A DNA stretch of 64,000 bases from Methylotenera sp. (GTDB lineage Bacteria > Pseudomonadota > Gammaproteobacteria > Burkholderiales > Methylophilaceae). Each line of letters opens with the position of its first letter. Position 1 is the stretch's first letter. The DNA lies in assembly GCA_009693255.1 (NCBI GenBank), contig SHXQ01000005.1, forward strand, positions 32,445 to 96,444, given 5' to 3'. Made by a program: the position numbers and the translations under genes. The notes below the pieces were generated by a model. It saw only the letters and a list, made by a program, of their open reading frames with translations, made no database searches and was not told the DNA's origin. Shown here piece by piece: positions 53,045 to 63,324 of this stretch.

Positions 53045-53851
53045 ATGACCACCAACATCGTAGAAATTGATCATTTATCCTTTGGTTACAAAGGGCGATT
53101 ATTGCATCAAGGCATCAATATGGTGTTTCCACGCGGTAAGGTGGTGGCGATTATGGGCGGGAGCGGGAGCGGTAAAACCACTTTATTACGCTTAATCGGC
53201 GGGCAAATTAAGCCTAGTAAAGGCGAAGTGCGTGTCGCTGGCGAAGTGGTACATGAGCAAGATCGGGATGGCGTCTACAAATTGCGCCGCAAAATGGGCA
53301 TGCTGTTTCAACACGGTGCCTTGTTTACCGATTTAAGCGTGTTCGACAACGTCGCCTTTCCCATGCGCGAATTAACAGATTTACCTGAATCTATGATTAG
53401 AGATTTAGTGCTAATGAAGTTGAATGCAGTGGGTTTACGCGGCGCGCATCAGTTTATGCCAGCAGAGCTTTCTGGCGGCATGGCAAGACGTGTAGCGTTA
53501 GCGCGTGCGATTGCCTTGGATCCGGAAATTATTATGTACGACGAGCCTTTTGCCGGCTTAGACCCCATTTCCATGGGTGTTATTTGTGGTTTAATTCGTA
53601 GCCTCAACGACGCGCTAGGCGCCACTTCAATTATCGTTTCGCACGACGTTAAGGAAACTTTTTTAATTGCTGATTATGTTTATTTTGTGGCCGACGGCGT
53701 AGTTGCTGCAGAGGGAACCCCGCATGATTTAATGCAATCGACCCTGCCCTTTGTCCATCAGTTTGTGCATGGCGAAAAAGATGGCCCAGTGCCATTTCAT
53801 TATCCAGCCGCTCATTATCAAACAGAATTACTGTCCGAACAGGTTGTGTAA
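53045..53851 (+). CDS. mlaF: Phospholipid transport ABC ATPase MlaF
   Basis: ATPase of the MlaFEDB complex that maintains outer-membrane lipid asymmetry (268 aa). Walker A is GGSGSGKTT at about 38-46, the signature is LSGGMARRVALARA and Walker B is IIMYDEPFAGLDP. The LSGGM signature and length fit MlaF. mlaE follows after 5 bases. The operon continues mlaD, mlaC, mlaB. Confidence 0.96.
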   Translation: MTTNIVEIDHLSFGYKGRLLHQGINMVFPRGKVVAIMGGSGSGKTTLLRLIGGQIKPSKGEVRVAGEVVHEQDRDGVYKLRRKMGMLFQHGALFTDLSVFDNVAFPMRELTDLPESMIRDLVLMKLNAVGLRGAHQFMPAELSGGMARRVALARAIALDPEIIMYDEPFAGLDPISMGVICGLIRSLNDALGATSIIVSHDVKETFLIADYVYFVADGVVAAEGTPHDLMQSTLPFVHQFVHGEKDGPVPFHYPAAHYQTELLSEQVV

Positions 53852-53856
53852 ATAGC

Positions 53857-54663
53857 ATGCTGCGATCAAACCGACTTTCTAATATAACGCATAAATTACG
53901 AGGCATAGGCCACCGTATGATAGAGCGCACTTGGCGCGTAGGCGTGGGAGCTAGGCTTTTTGCTTTGACCATTATTTATTCGGGCGAGAGTTTTAAGCGA
54001 TTCCATTTAACCCTGCGTGAGATCTACTTTACCGGCGTAATGTCGCTATTGATTATTGTTGTTTCGGCATTTTTTGTCGGCATGGTGCTCGCCTTGCAAG
54101 GCTATAATACCTTGCAAAAATATGGCTCGTCAGAGGCGATTGGCGTGTTGGTGGCGCTGGCATTGGTACGTGAGTTAGGTCCAGTGGTTACCGCCCTACT
54201 GTTTGCTGGGCGAGCAGGTACGGCAATTACTGCTGAAATAGGCTTAATGAAAGCAACCGAGCAACTGTCAGCCATGGAAATGATGGCAGTCAATCCAATT
54301 GCTAGAGTGGTCGCACCACGCTTTTGGGCAGGTGTGATTTCTATGCCGATATTGGCCGCTATTTTTTCTATGGTGGGTATTTTAGGCGGTTATCTAGTGG
54401 CAGTGCCGCTTATCGGTGTGGATGATGGTGCGTTTTGGTCACAAATGCAGGCCAATGTAGATTTCAGGTTAGATATAGTGAATGGCTTAATCAAAAGTTT
54501 GGTGTTTGGTGTTGCTTGCACCATGATAGCCTTGTTTGAGGGTTTTGATGCACCGCCAACGGCTGAAGGCGTAAGCCGCGCGACTACACGTACGGTGGTG
54601 ATTTCATCGTTGACGGTATTGGCTTTAGATTTTGTGTTGACGTCATTTATGATGGTGGTGTAA
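53857..54663 (+). CDS. mlaE: Phospholipid transport permease MlaE
   Basis: Inner-membrane permease of the Mla system (268 aa, about five helices). Conserved segments are FFVGMVLALQGYNTLQKYG, ALVRELGPVVTALLFAGRAG and GLMKATEQLSAMEMMAVNP (quoted as separate blocks). Directly downstream of mlaF. Works with MlaF and MlaB in the membrane and MlaD on the periplasmic face. Confidence 0.96.
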   Translation: MLRSNRLSNITHKLRGIGHRMIERTWRVGVGARLFALTIIYSGESFKRFHLTLREIYFTGVMSLLIIVVSAFFVGMVLALQGYNTLQKYGSSEAIGVLVALALVRELGPVVTALLFAGRAGTAITAEIGLMKATEQLSAMEMMAVNPIARVVAPRFWAGVISMPILAAIFSMVGILGGYLVAVPLIGVDDGAFWSQMQANVDFRLDIVNGLIKSLVFGVACTMIALFEGFDAPPTAEGVSRATTRTVVISSLTVLALDFVLTSFMMVV

Positions 54664-54710
54664 AGCCTAGGCTAAAATCGATAGGCATATGTTATTTGAG
54701 GGGAAGGTCA

Positions 54711-55262
54711 GTGGATAGAACAACAATAGATTTATGGGTAGGTCTTTTTGTCGCATTAGGCTTTGCAGCTTTGCTGGGTTTGGCGATGAAGGTGGGCAAC
54801 TTAACAGCGAATAAAATTGGCGCAACTTATAGCGTCACGGCAGCTTTTGGAAATATAGGCAGTTTAAAACTCAATGCGCCTGTAAAAAGTGCGGGTGTGG
54901 TGGTTGGGCGTGTTGATAAAATAGAGTTTCAGAGCGCCAATTATGAGGCGATTGTGACCATTAACATTGATAAGCGCTACGATTTTCCAGCAGATACATT
55001 TGCCAATATTTATACCGCCGGTTTGTTAGGTGAGCAATATGTCGGTCTAGAGGCTGGCGGCGATGAAGTGGTATTGAAAAATGGTGGTAAAATTGCAAAA
55101 ACGCAAGATGCTATCGTGCTAGAAAAAATGATTAGTCAGTTTTTATTTAGTAAAGCCTCTGAAACAGACACTAAAACTACTGCACCAAGTGCTAAAGACG
55201 CTGCAACAGGGGTTGAGCTAAAAGCCGGCAAGTCAACCGAGCTAGGTGATGCGCCGTTTTAA
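54711..55262 (+). CDS. mlaD: Phospholipid-binding MCE protein MlaD
   Basis: Periplasmic MCE-domain protein anchored by an N-terminal helix (TTIDLWVGLFVALGFAALLG), forming a hexameric lipid-binding ring above MlaE. The MCE domain follows (about 38-118; IGSLKLNAPVKSAGVVVGRV and YTAGLLGEQYVGLEAGG). The frame opens with TTG 54696, but GTG 54711 is preferred: it gives MDRTTIDLWVG, the usual MlaD start, and lies just after GAGGGGAAGG. Length 183 aa. The C-terminal tail is low-complexity. Confidence 0.94.
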   Translation: MDRTTIDLWVGLFVALGFAALLGLAMKVGNLTANKIGATYSVTAAFGNIGSLKLNAPVKSAGVVVGRVDKIEFQSANYEAIVTINIDKRYDFPADTFANIYTAGLLGEQYVGLEAGGDEVVLKNGGKIAKTQDAIVLEKMISQFLFSKASETDTKTTAPSAKDAATGVELKAGKSTELGDAPF

Positions 55263-55322
55263 AGCCAAGTTATTATTGTTTAAGTATTTGACAGTGGTGA
55301 CTGAATCAGTAAAAGGATGTAA

Positions 55323-55946
55323 ATGAAAGTTTTTATAAAGTATTTAGTAGGTTTTAGTTTTTTTGTAAGCTTGTTGGCTAGTGCCGGCATGGCAAACGCA
55401 GAGCTAGCACCAGATGTGCTCGTCAAACAAACAGCGGATGATGTATTAACCATCATCAAAGATGACAAAGAAATCCAAGCGGGTAACCAGCAAAAATTAT
55501 ATGGGGTGATCGAAGAGAAGATCTTACCTAATTTTGATTTTGATCGTGTATGTCGCATGGTGCTTGGTAAAAACTGGAAGTCAGCAACACCAGAACAGCA
55601 GGCTACCTTTCAAAAAGAGTTTCGCAGTTTATTGCTACGGACTTATGCCAGTGCGCTTAGTAGGTATAGAGATCAGGTGATTGAATACAAACCCTTGCGT
55701 TTTGAAGCGGATGTGACAACTGTCAGCGTCAAGACGCTGATTTTACAATCAGGTGGCCAGCCAGTAGCTGTGGACTATAGCTTGGTAAAGGGCCCTGCTG
55801 GCTGGAAAGTGTATGACATCATGATTGAAAGCGTGAGTTTGGTGACTAACTATCGTAGTCAATTTAGCAATGAAATTCGCCAAAATGGATTGGATAGCTT
55901 AAATAAAAAACTGACCGATAAGAACGCCGTCGTAGGTCTTAAGTAA
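55323..55946 (+). CDS. mlaC: Periplasmic phospholipid carrier MlaC
   Basis: Soluble periplasmic lipid shuttle between the Mla inner-membrane complex and the outer membrane (207 aa). A signal peptide (LVGFSFFVSLLASAGMANA) precedes the Tol-Tol-Ttg2D domain, with NFDFDRVCRMVLGKNWKSA and LLLRTYASALSRYRDQVI as recognisable blocks. It follows mlaD by 60 bases. In some betaproteobacteria an mlaA gene is placed between mlaD and mlaC; not here. Confidence 0.94.
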   Translation: MKVFIKYLVGFSFFVSLLASAGMANAELAPDVLVKQTADDVLTIIKDDKEIQAGNQQKLYGVIEEKILPNFDFDRVCRMVLGKNWKSATPEQQATFQKEFRSLLLRTYASALSRYRDQVIEYKPLRFEADVTTVSVKTLILQSGGQPVAVDYSLVKGPAGWKVYDIMIESVSLVTNYRSQFSNEIRQNGLDSLNKKLTDKNAVVGLK

Positions 55947-55961
55947 GCGATTTAAGTACAC

Positions 55962-56270
55962 ATGACTCATATCACCCCGCCTAATATTGTTCAGCACGAC
56001 AACAAATGGCATATCTCAGGGGATGTGCTGATGGATAATTCGAACGTGATTTTGCTTAAAAGTGAATCGTTGTCTATGCGTGATGAATTTGTGGTGGATT
56101 TTGCCGAGGTAACTAAAGTGGATACCGTCGCACTCAGCTTAATGATGGAGTGGCAACGCCGCGCTGTTGCGGCCTCGGCCACAGTAAGCTTCGCGCATTT
56201 ACCGCTGAATTTAAGCCGCCTGCTAGTGCTCTACGGGGTGGCAGAGTTCATCCCTTTAAGTATATCTTAG
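55962..56270 (+). CDS. mlaB: STAS-domain protein MlaB
   Basis: Small cytoplasmic STAS protein (102 aa) stabilising MlaF in the Mla complex. The STAS core VDFAEVTKVDTVALSLMMEW with the Asp-Thr-Val-Ala-Leu phosphoacceptor-like loop and the following basic helix fit MlaB; a final LPLNLSRLLVLYGVAEFIPL block matches the family C-terminus. Last gene of the mla operon, followed by a hairpin. Confidence 0.9.
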   Translation: MTHITPPNIVQHDNKWHISGDVLMDNSNVILLKSESLSMRDEFVVDFAEVTKVDTVALSLMMEWQRRAVAASATVSFAHLPLNLSRLLVLYGVAEFIPLSIS

Positions 56271-56342
56271 TGGTTTTATCGCTTGATGTGGCATGAGCTA
56301 CGATGGTTTTTGTGATTGCACTCCATATAGCAGTAAACTCTA

Positions 56343-56366
56343 ACGGCTTGTTTATGGACAAGCCGT
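56343..56366 (+). terminator. Hairpin after mlaB
   Basis: ACGGCTTGT (56343-56351) and ACAAGCCGT (56358-56366) pair perfectly around six bases, followed by ATTTCATTT. It lies between mlaB and the following ABC gene. The T-run is poor, so it may be partial or leaky. Confidence 0.55.
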
Positions 56367-56419
56367 ATTTCATTTAACATCATCGCTATTTTAATGCGAC
56401 AATTTTTAGCCAGAACATC

Positions 56420-57322
56420 ATGAACCCGGCAATTAAAATTAATGGTATCCATAAACATTTTGGCGGATTACATGCGCTTAAGGGGATCGATTTAACCATA
56501 GAACAGGGCGAATTTTTTGCCTTGCTTGGACCCAATGGCGCGGGTAAGTCCACCTTAATTAGCATATTGGCCGGCTTAATCAAACCTAGTGCAGGTGATA
56601 TCTCGGTGATGGGTTTTGATGTGGTGAACCAATACCAACAAGCCCGACAATTATTAGGCATCGTACCGCAAGAGCTTGTGTTTGATCCATTTTTTAATGT
56701 GCGCGAAATGCTACGCTTTCAGGCAGGTTACTTCGGTCACGGGCCGGAGAATGATGCTTGGGTTGATGAAATACTGGAAGGCTTAGGGCTTGCAGATAAA
56801 GAGCACACCAATATGCGCAAGCTTTCTGGTGGGATGAAGCGACGAGCGCTGATCGCCCAAGCCTTGGCGCATAAGCCACCAGTAATTGTGTTGGATGAGC
56901 CAACCGCTGGCGTGGATGTTGAATTGCGGCAAATGTTGTGGGAGTTTATTAAAAAGCTTAACCGAGATGGCCATACCATTATTTTGACCACGCATTATTT
57001 AGAAGAGGCGGAAGCTTTATGCAGTCGCGTAGGTATGATGAAGCAAGGTGAAATTGTTGCCTTGGATAGCATGGCCAATTTGCTGAATAAATTTGCCAGT
57101 AAAAAACTGTGCTTAACTTTAGGCGATGTGACCTTACCGGCAACGATACAAGCGATGTTACGTAGTCAGGAAAAAGGCGTATTTACCTTTACCTTAAACG
57201 ATATGGCGCAAATAGAATTGGTTTTATCGGCTTTGCGAACCGCCAATATTAAAGTGATGGACATGCAATTGAACGAGGCTGATCTGGAAGACGTATTTTT
57301 ATCCTTAGTAGGTCAACAATAA
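56420..57322 (+). CDS. ABC transporter ATP-binding protein (YadG-like)
   Basis: ATPase of an ABC-2 type exporter (300 aa). Walker A is GPNGAGKST at 37-45, the signature LSGGMKRRALIAQAL, and Walker B VIVLDEPTAGVD followed by the switch His in TTHYLEEAE. It is paired with the ABC-2 permease gene 18 bases downstream. The pair resembles YadG/YadH of E. coli, whose substrate is unknown. Its place after mla and before bolA-murA is conserved in betaproteobacteria, suggesting an envelope substrate, by inference. Confidence 0.92.
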   Translation: MNPAIKINGIHKHFGGLHALKGIDLTIEQGEFFALLGPNGAGKSTLISILAGLIKPSAGDISVMGFDVVNQYQQARQLLGIVPQELVFDPFFNVREMLRFQAGYFGHGPENDAWVDEILEGLGLADKEHTNMRKLSGGMKRRALIAQALAHKPPVIVLDEPTAGVDVELRQMLWEFIKKLNRDGHTIILTTHYLEEAEALCSRVGMMKQGEIVALDSMANLLNKFASKKLCLTLGDVTLPATIQAMLRSQEKGVFTFTLNDMAQIELVLSALRTANIKVMDMQLNEADLEDVFLSLVGQQ

Positions 57323-57340
57323 TGCCTAAAGTATTCTAAA

Positions 57341-58123
57341 ATGCGCGCTATGAAAATAAGCCCAAGATTCCGAGGCCCTTGGACGCTACTAAAAAAAGAG
57401 ATGTTGCGATTCTGGCGGGTTGGTTTCCAAACAGTGGCAGCACCAGTCATCACGGCCTTGCTATATTTACTCATTTTTTCACATGTCTTGACTGGCCATG
57501 TGCAAGTTTATCCGGCGGTGCCTTATACGGCCTTTTTGATTCCCGGTCTTATTATGATGTCTGTCTTGCAAAACGCTTTTGCCAACAGTTCATCTAGTTT
57601 AATTCAATCAAAAGTAATGGGTAATTTAATCTTTGTGCTACTCACACCGCTTACGCACTTTCAATTTTTCTTTGCATTTTTATGTGCCGCCATTATTCGT
57701 GGGCTAGTTGTGGGGCTAAGCATTTATTTAGTTGCGATGTGGTTTGTTGATTTACATGTGACTCATCCTTGGATGATTATTGCTTTTGCTTTATTAGGCA
57801 GCGCTTTATTGGGCACATTCGGTATTATTGCCGGCATATGGGCTGATCGATTTGATCAGATGGCGGTATTTCAAAACTTTATCATCATGCCTTTGTCATT
57901 TTTATCGGGGGTGTTTTATTCCATCCACTCGCTGCCACCTTTTTGGCAAAAAGTTTCGCAACTCAATCCATTTTTCTACATGATAGATGGTTTTAGGTAT
58001 GGTTTTTTTGGTCAAGGTGACATTTCGCCATGGATTAGTTTGTCCATTGTGGGTTCGTCTTTCTTAGTGTTAGCACTGATTACACTAAAAATGTTAAAAT
58101 CCGGATATAAATTAAGAGCGTAA
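57341..58123 (+). CDS. ABC-2 type permease (YadH-like)
   Basis: Six-helix ABC-2 membrane protein (260 aa). The family blocks are FLIPGLIMMSVLQNAFANSS, VLLTPLTHFQFF and the C-terminal SFLSGVFYSIHSLPPFWQKV, with NPFFYMIDGFRYGFFG. It is partner to the preceding ATPase. ATG 57350 (MKISPRF) is an alternative start. Confidence 0.92.
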   Translation: MRAMKISPRFRGPWTLLKKEMLRFWRVGFQTVAAPVITALLYLLIFSHVLTGHVQVYPAVPYTAFLIPGLIMMSVLQNAFANSSSSLIQSKVMGNLIFVLLTPLTHFQFFFAFLCAAIIRGLVVGLSIYLVAMWFVDLHVTHPWMIIAFALLGSALLGTFGIIAGIWADRFDQMAVFQNFIIMPLSFLSGVFYSIHSLPPFWQKVSQLNPFFYMIDGFRYGFFGQGDISPWISLSIVGSSFLVLALITLKMLKSGYKLRA

Positions 58124-58156
58124 GCTCATCAGTCTGGTTAAAAAGGTGATGTAAAA

Positions 58157-58399
58157 GTGTTAAGTGCGCAACAATTAGAGTTATACATTACACAACATTT
58201 AGCTTGTGAATATATCAAGGTACTCGGTGATGATGGTACGCATTTTGAGGCGGTGATGGTGAGTGCCGCTTTTGTTGGAAAAAATATGGTGCAGCAACAT
58301 CAGTTGGTATATGCGGCGCTAGGCGACAGAATGCGCGCCGAAATCCATGCCTTATCAATGAAAACCTATACCCCAGAACAATGGATTAGCCGGGCCTAG
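58157..58399 (+). CDS. ibaG: BolA-like protein (IbaG type)
   Basis: An 80-residue BolA-family protein. The start [21 protein letters not shown] and the conserved [19 protein letters not shown] and [14 protein letters not shown] are typical; the His in THFEA and the His-Gln-Leu-Val pair correspond to iron-sulfur ligand positions. GTG is the likely start. BolA proteins pair with monothiol CGFS glutaredoxins to bind [2Fe-2S] clusters, and grxD lies immediately downstream, so a functional pair is probable. Confidence 0.9.
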   Translation: MLSAQQLELYITQHLACEYIKVLGDDGTHFEAVMVSAAFVGKNMVQQHQLVYAALGDRMRAEIHALSMKTYTPEQWISRA

Positions 58400-58454
58400 C
58401 GCGGCATCCATCCACAATTCAATTTAAGTAACATACTAAGCAATGGAGATGTAA

Positions 58455-58766
58455 ATGGAAGCACAAGCGCAAATTAAGCAAACAGTGACCAGCAACCCAG
58501 TGGTACTTTATATGAAAGGTAGCCCAAAGTTTCCGCAATGTGGTTTTTCTAACATGGCGACACAAATTTTAGAAGCTTGTCATGCCAAGTATATCGCGGT
58601 AGACGTGCTTGCTGATCAAGCGATACGCGAAGGCATTAAAGTCTATGCCAGTTGGCCGACTATTCCGCAGTTATATATCAATGGCGAATTTGTAGGCGGT
58701 TCGGATATTATGCGTGCTATGTACGAAAATGGTGAACTTCAAACTATGATAGATGCGGCTAAATAA
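58455..58766 (+). CDS. grxD: Monothiol glutaredoxin Grx4 (CGFS type)
   Basis: Iron-sulfur cluster carrier (103 aa). The CGFS active site is at residues 29-32 (PQCGFSN), with KGSPKFPQ upstream, WPTIPQLYINGEFVGGSDI downstream and the final MYENGEL. GAGATG precedes the ATG. It sits between ibaG and murA. In most proteobacteria murA follows the BolA-like gene directly, so grxD appears inserted here, forming a neat BolA-glutaredoxin unit. Confidence 0.95.
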   Translation: MEAQAQIKQTVTSNPVVLYMKGSPKFPQCGFSNMATQILEACHAKYIAVDVLADQAIREGIKVYASWPTIPQLYINGEFVGGSDIMRAMYENGELQTMIDAAK

Positions 58767-60029
<1,263 letters not shown>

Positions 60030-60031
60030 AC

Positions 60032-60691
60032 ATGATTACTATCGCACTTTCAAAAGGCCGTATTTTTGAAGAAACTACACCGCTATTAGCGGCAGCAGGT
60101 ATTCATGCGCTGGAAGACCCGGAGTCTTCACGGAAGCTAATACTGGCAACCAATCGCGAAGATGTACGTTTGATTATCGTCCGCGCTTCAGATGTGCCGA
60201 CCTATGTGCAATATGGCGCAGCAGACTTAGGTATAGCGGGTAAAGATGTGCTGGATGAGCATGGTGGCGAAGGCTTGTATCAACCCATTGATTTGCAAAT
60301 TGCTAAATGTAAAATGATGGTGGCAGTGCGTGAAGATTTTGATTACTTTGGCTCTATCCGAAGCGGCGCACGGTTAAAAGTGGTGACTAAGTATGTCAAA
60401 ACGGCGCGTGAGCATTTTGCCGCTAAAGGCATGCATGTCGATTTAATCAAGCTATACGGCTCTATGGAGTTAGGTCCGTTAGTGGGCTTGGCTGATGTGA
60501 TTGTCGATTTAGTCAGTACCGGTGGAACTTTACGCGCTAATAAGCTTAAAGCGGTTGAAGAGGTTGGCGATATTAGCTCTCGCTTAGTAGTGAACCAAGC
60601 TTCACTCAAGCTTAATCGAGAAAAAATTCAGCCGATTATGGATGCTTTTTTAGGTGCCATTGCATCTAAGTCAATAACTCCCAATAAGTAA
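60032..60691 (+). CDS. hisG: ATP phosphoribosyltransferase HisG (short form)
   Basis: First step of histidine synthesis. At 219 aa it is the short catalytic form, which lacks the regulatory ACT-like domain and requires the HisZ subunit; hisZ is not in this window. It begins [20 protein letters not shown], contains [13 protein letters not shown], and ends with the PRPP-binding region [19 protein letters not shown] (DLVSTGGTL). It starts 2 bases after the murA stop, within the murA-hisG-hisD-hisC run. Confidence 0.96.
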   Translation: MITIALSKGRIFEETTPLLAAAGIHALEDPESSRKLILATNREDVRLIIVRASDVPTYVQYGAADLGIAGKDVLDEHGGEGLYQPIDLQIAKCKMMVAVREDFDYFGSIRSGARLKVVTKYVKTAREHFAAKGMHVDLIKLYGSMELGPLVGLADVIVDLVSTGGTLRANKLKAVEEVGDISSRLVVNQASLKLNREKIQPIMDAFLGAIASKSITPNK

Positions 60692-60715
60692 TTTAAGGCA
60701 ATTAGGTTTAAGCTT

Positions 60716-62020
60716 ATGAGTATAACTATTAGACGTTTCTCTACCACGGATTTAGATTTTGATGACAAATTGAAAGCTCTGCTGGCTTTTGAAACTGCGC
60801 AAGACGATAGCATTGATGAAGTTGTAGCCAGTATTCTTAAAGAGGTTAAAAAACGTGGCGATGCTGCCGTGCTGGAATATACCAACCGTTTTGATAGCAC
60901 TAGTGCGACTTGTTTAGCTGAACTAGAAATTAGTAAGCAAGCACTCAATGAGGCCTTGAGTACGTTGCCTGCAGAGCAGCGCGAAGCCTTACAAGTGGCA
61001 GCAGATCGCGTGCGCATTTATCACGAAAAGCAGTTAATGAGTTCTTGGAGTTATACCGAGGCGGACGGCACACTGCTTGGTCAGCAGGTAACATCGCTTG
61101 ACCGTGTCGGCTTGTATGTGCCCGGTGGCAAAGCCGCTTACCCTTCTTCTGTCTTGATGAATGCGATTCCTGCTAAAGTGGCGGGGGTAAAAGAGCTTAT
61201 CATGGTAGTGCCTACCCCTCATGGTGAAAGAAATCAGTTGGTATTGGCCGCTGCCGCAATTTCTGGTGTTGACCGCGTATTCTGCATCGGTGGTGCACAA
61301 GCGGTGGGGGCGTTGGCTTATGGTACTGAGACGGTGCCGCAGGTCGATAAAGTAGTCGGGCCGGGCAATGCTTATGTCGCCGCCGCAAAACGACGTGTAT
61401 TTGGCGTGGTTGGCATTGATATGGTAGCAGGGCCTTCAGAGATTTTAGTGATATGCGATGGTCAAACTAATCCCGATTGGGTGGCGATGGATTTATTCAG
61501 TCAAGCGGAGCATGACGAATTGGCGCAAGCGATACTATTAAGCCCAGACGCTGACTTTTTAGATAAAGTCAGCGCCAGCATTCAAAAATTAGTAGAAGAA
61601 ATGCCACGCAAAGCTATCATTAGGACGTCGTTAACTGATCGCGGCGCGCTGATTCAAGTGCGTGATTTAGCTGAGGCCGCAGACATTTGCAATTACATCG
61701 CGCCTGAGCACTTAGAGTTATCTATGGACGATCCTCTGACTTTTAGCAAAAAAATCAAACATGCGGGCGCTATTTTTATGGGTCGAAATACATGTGAGGC
61801 GTTGGGTGATTATTGCGCAGGACCGAACCATGTATTACCAACGTCGCGTACCGCAAGATTTTCATCACCATTGGGGGTTTATGATTTTCAAAAACGCTCC
61901 AGTCTGATTATGGTGTCAGCAGAAGGGGCGCAAACTCTAGGCAAGGTAGCTGCGACTTTGGCTTATGGTGAGGGTTTGCAAGCGCACGCGCGATCGGCCG
62001 AATATAGGTTGAAAAGTTAA
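60716..62020 (+). CDS. hisD: Histidinol dehydrogenase HisD
   Basis: Zinc-dependent oxidation of histidinol to histidine (434 aa). Recognisable blocks are [37 protein letters not shown] and [16 protein letters not shown] (zinc-ligand region), with [16 protein letters not shown] near the end. It lies 24 bases after hisG and 6 before hisC. Confidence 0.97.
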   Translation: MSITIRRFSTTDLDFDDKLKALLAFETAQDDSIDEVVASILKEVKKRGDAAVLEYTNRFDSTSATCLAELEISKQALNEALSTLPAEQREALQVAADRVRIYHEKQLMSSWSYTEADGTLLGQQVTSLDRVGLYVPGGKAAYPSSVLMNAIPAKVAGVKELIMVVPTPHGERNQLVLAAAAISGVDRVFCIGGAQAVGALAYGTETVPQVDKVVGPGNAYVAAAKRRVFGVVGIDMVAGPSEILVICDGQTNPDWVAMDLFSQAEHDELAQAILLSPDADFLDKVSASIQKLVEEMPRKAIIRTSLTDRGALIQVRDLAEAADICNYIAPEHLELSMDDPLTFSKKIKHAGAIFMGRNTCEALGDYCAGPNHVLPTSRTARFSSPLGVYDFQKRSSLIMVSAEGAQTLGKVAATLAYGEGLQAHARSAEYRLKS

Positions 62021-62026
62021 TTTAGT

Positions 62027-63100
62027 ATGAGTAAATTTTGGAGTGATATTGTACATAAGCTCACGCCGTATGTGCCAGGCGAGCAGCCAAAGCTAGAAAA
62101 TCTAGTCAAGCTCAATACTAACGAAAATCCTTACGGCCCTAGTCCTCAGGTGTTGGCTGCACTTAAGCTTGAAGCGGCTGAGTCGCTACGCTTATACCCA
62201 GATCCCAATTCAGATGCGCTTAAAGCAGTGATTGCGACTACGCATGGCTTAAAAGCCAGCCAAGTATTTGTGGGTAATGGCTCTGATGAAGTGTTGGCGC
62301 ACGTATTCCAAGCCCTTTTAAAGCATAGTCGACCATTACTATTTCCTGATATTACTTATAGTTTTTATCCGGTATATTGCAGTCTGTATGACATTGAGTA
62401 TCAAACAATTCCATTGGCAGCAGATTTCACCATTAACATTGATGATTACGATCAACCTAATGGCGGCATTATATTTCCCAACCCTAATGCGCCCACCGGC
62501 ATACCGCTAGCGTTGGAAAGAATTAAAAAATTATTACAAACCAACACCCAGTCAGTAGTTGTGATCGATGAAGCTTATGTAGATTTTGGCACGGAATCTG
62601 CGGTGAATTTGATCCGTACTTACCCAAATTTGTTGGTAACACATACCTTATCTAAAGCGCGTTCGCTAGCCGGTTTGCGGGTTGGTTATGCCTTAGGCGC
62701 TGCAGATTTAATAGAGGCACTGACACGGGTGAAAGACAGCTTTAATTCGTATCCGATTGATAGATTTGCGTCTGCTGGCGCCATAGCAGCCATGCAAGAT
62801 GTGACGTATTTTGGAACTATATGCAATAAAGTGGTTGAGACGCGTGAATCGTTGATTAAGGCGTTAAAAAAGTTAGGCTTTGATGTGCTACCCTCAGGCG
62901 CAAACTTTATTTTTGTAAAGCATCCCCTTAAATCTGGTGCAGAATTGACGGCTAGTTTACGTGGGCAAGGCATCATCGTCCGCCATTTTAGATCGCCAAG
63001 CCGCATCGCGCCTTACCTGCGTATTACTATAGGGACCGATAGTCAGTCGAAAGTGCTTATCGAGGCATTGGCTGATTTATTGTCAGAAGATGCATCGTAG
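62027..63100 (+). CDS. hisC: Histidinol-phosphate aminotransferase HisC
   Basis: PLP aminotransferase of histidine synthesis (357 aa). Features include [16 protein letters not shown] near the N-terminus, [19 protein letters not shown] and the PLP lysine in [20 protein letters not shown] (Lys of SLSK-type motif, here LSKARS). hisB and the later his genes, which often follow in betaproteobacteria, do not follow here; 224 bases later hexulose-6-phosphate synthase begins. Confidence 0.96.
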   Translation: MSKFWSDIVHKLTPYVPGEQPKLENLVKLNTNENPYGPSPQVLAALKLEAAESLRLYPDPNSDALKAVIATTHGLKASQVFVGNGSDEVLAHVFQALLKHSRPLLFPDITYSFYPVYCSLYDIEYQTIPLAADFTINIDDYDQPNGGIIFPNPNAPTGIPLALERIKKLLQTNTQSVVVIDEAYVDFGTESAVNLIRTYPNLLVTHTLSKARSLAGLRVGYALGAADLIEALTRVKDSFNSYPIDRFASAGAIAAMQDVTYFGTICNKVVETRESLIKALKKLGFDVLPSGANFIFVKHPLKSGAELTASLRGQGIIVRHFRSPSRIAPYLRITIGTDSQSKVLIEALADLLSEDAS

Positions 63101-63212
63101 CCACCAGAAACGCTCGCTTAGCAAGCTAGATTCGCTATGTTTTTATGGTTAAATCATTTAAATATAGTGATGGTATTAAAAATAAGCAAAAATTTTCACA
63201 ATTTCACATTAA

Positions 63213-63249
63213 GTGCGTGTTAATATCGCGGAATGTGTATTTTACGCAC
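63213..63249. promoter_or_regulatory. GTGCGT...ACGCAC inverted repeat upstream of hexulose-6-phosphate synthase
   Basis: GTGCGT (63213-63218) and ACGCAC (63244-63249) flank 25 bases, about 80-110 bases upstream of the synthase start, next to a TAATAT box (63221-63226) inside the repeat. Placement over a likely promoter suggests an operator; it may also be chance. Confidence 0.35.
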
Positions 63250-63280
63250 AATAAGACTATTTAATTCGTATTTTAATCTT

Positions 63281-63308
63281 AAGTAAATCTAATCTAGATT
63301 TACTTTTT
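63281..63308 (+). promoter_or_regulatory. Hairpin followed by T5 in the leader of hexulose-6-phosphate synthase
   Basis: AAGTAAATCTA (63281-63291) and TAGATTTACTT (63295-63305) form a perfect 11-bp stem with a 3-base loop, followed by further T residues to 63308. The structure ends 16 bases before the ATG and just before the TTGGAGGA ribosome site. It could be a mRNA-stabilising 5' hairpin, an attenuator or an operator. Confidence 0.6.
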
Positions 63309-63324
63309 AGTTGGAGGATGTAGC

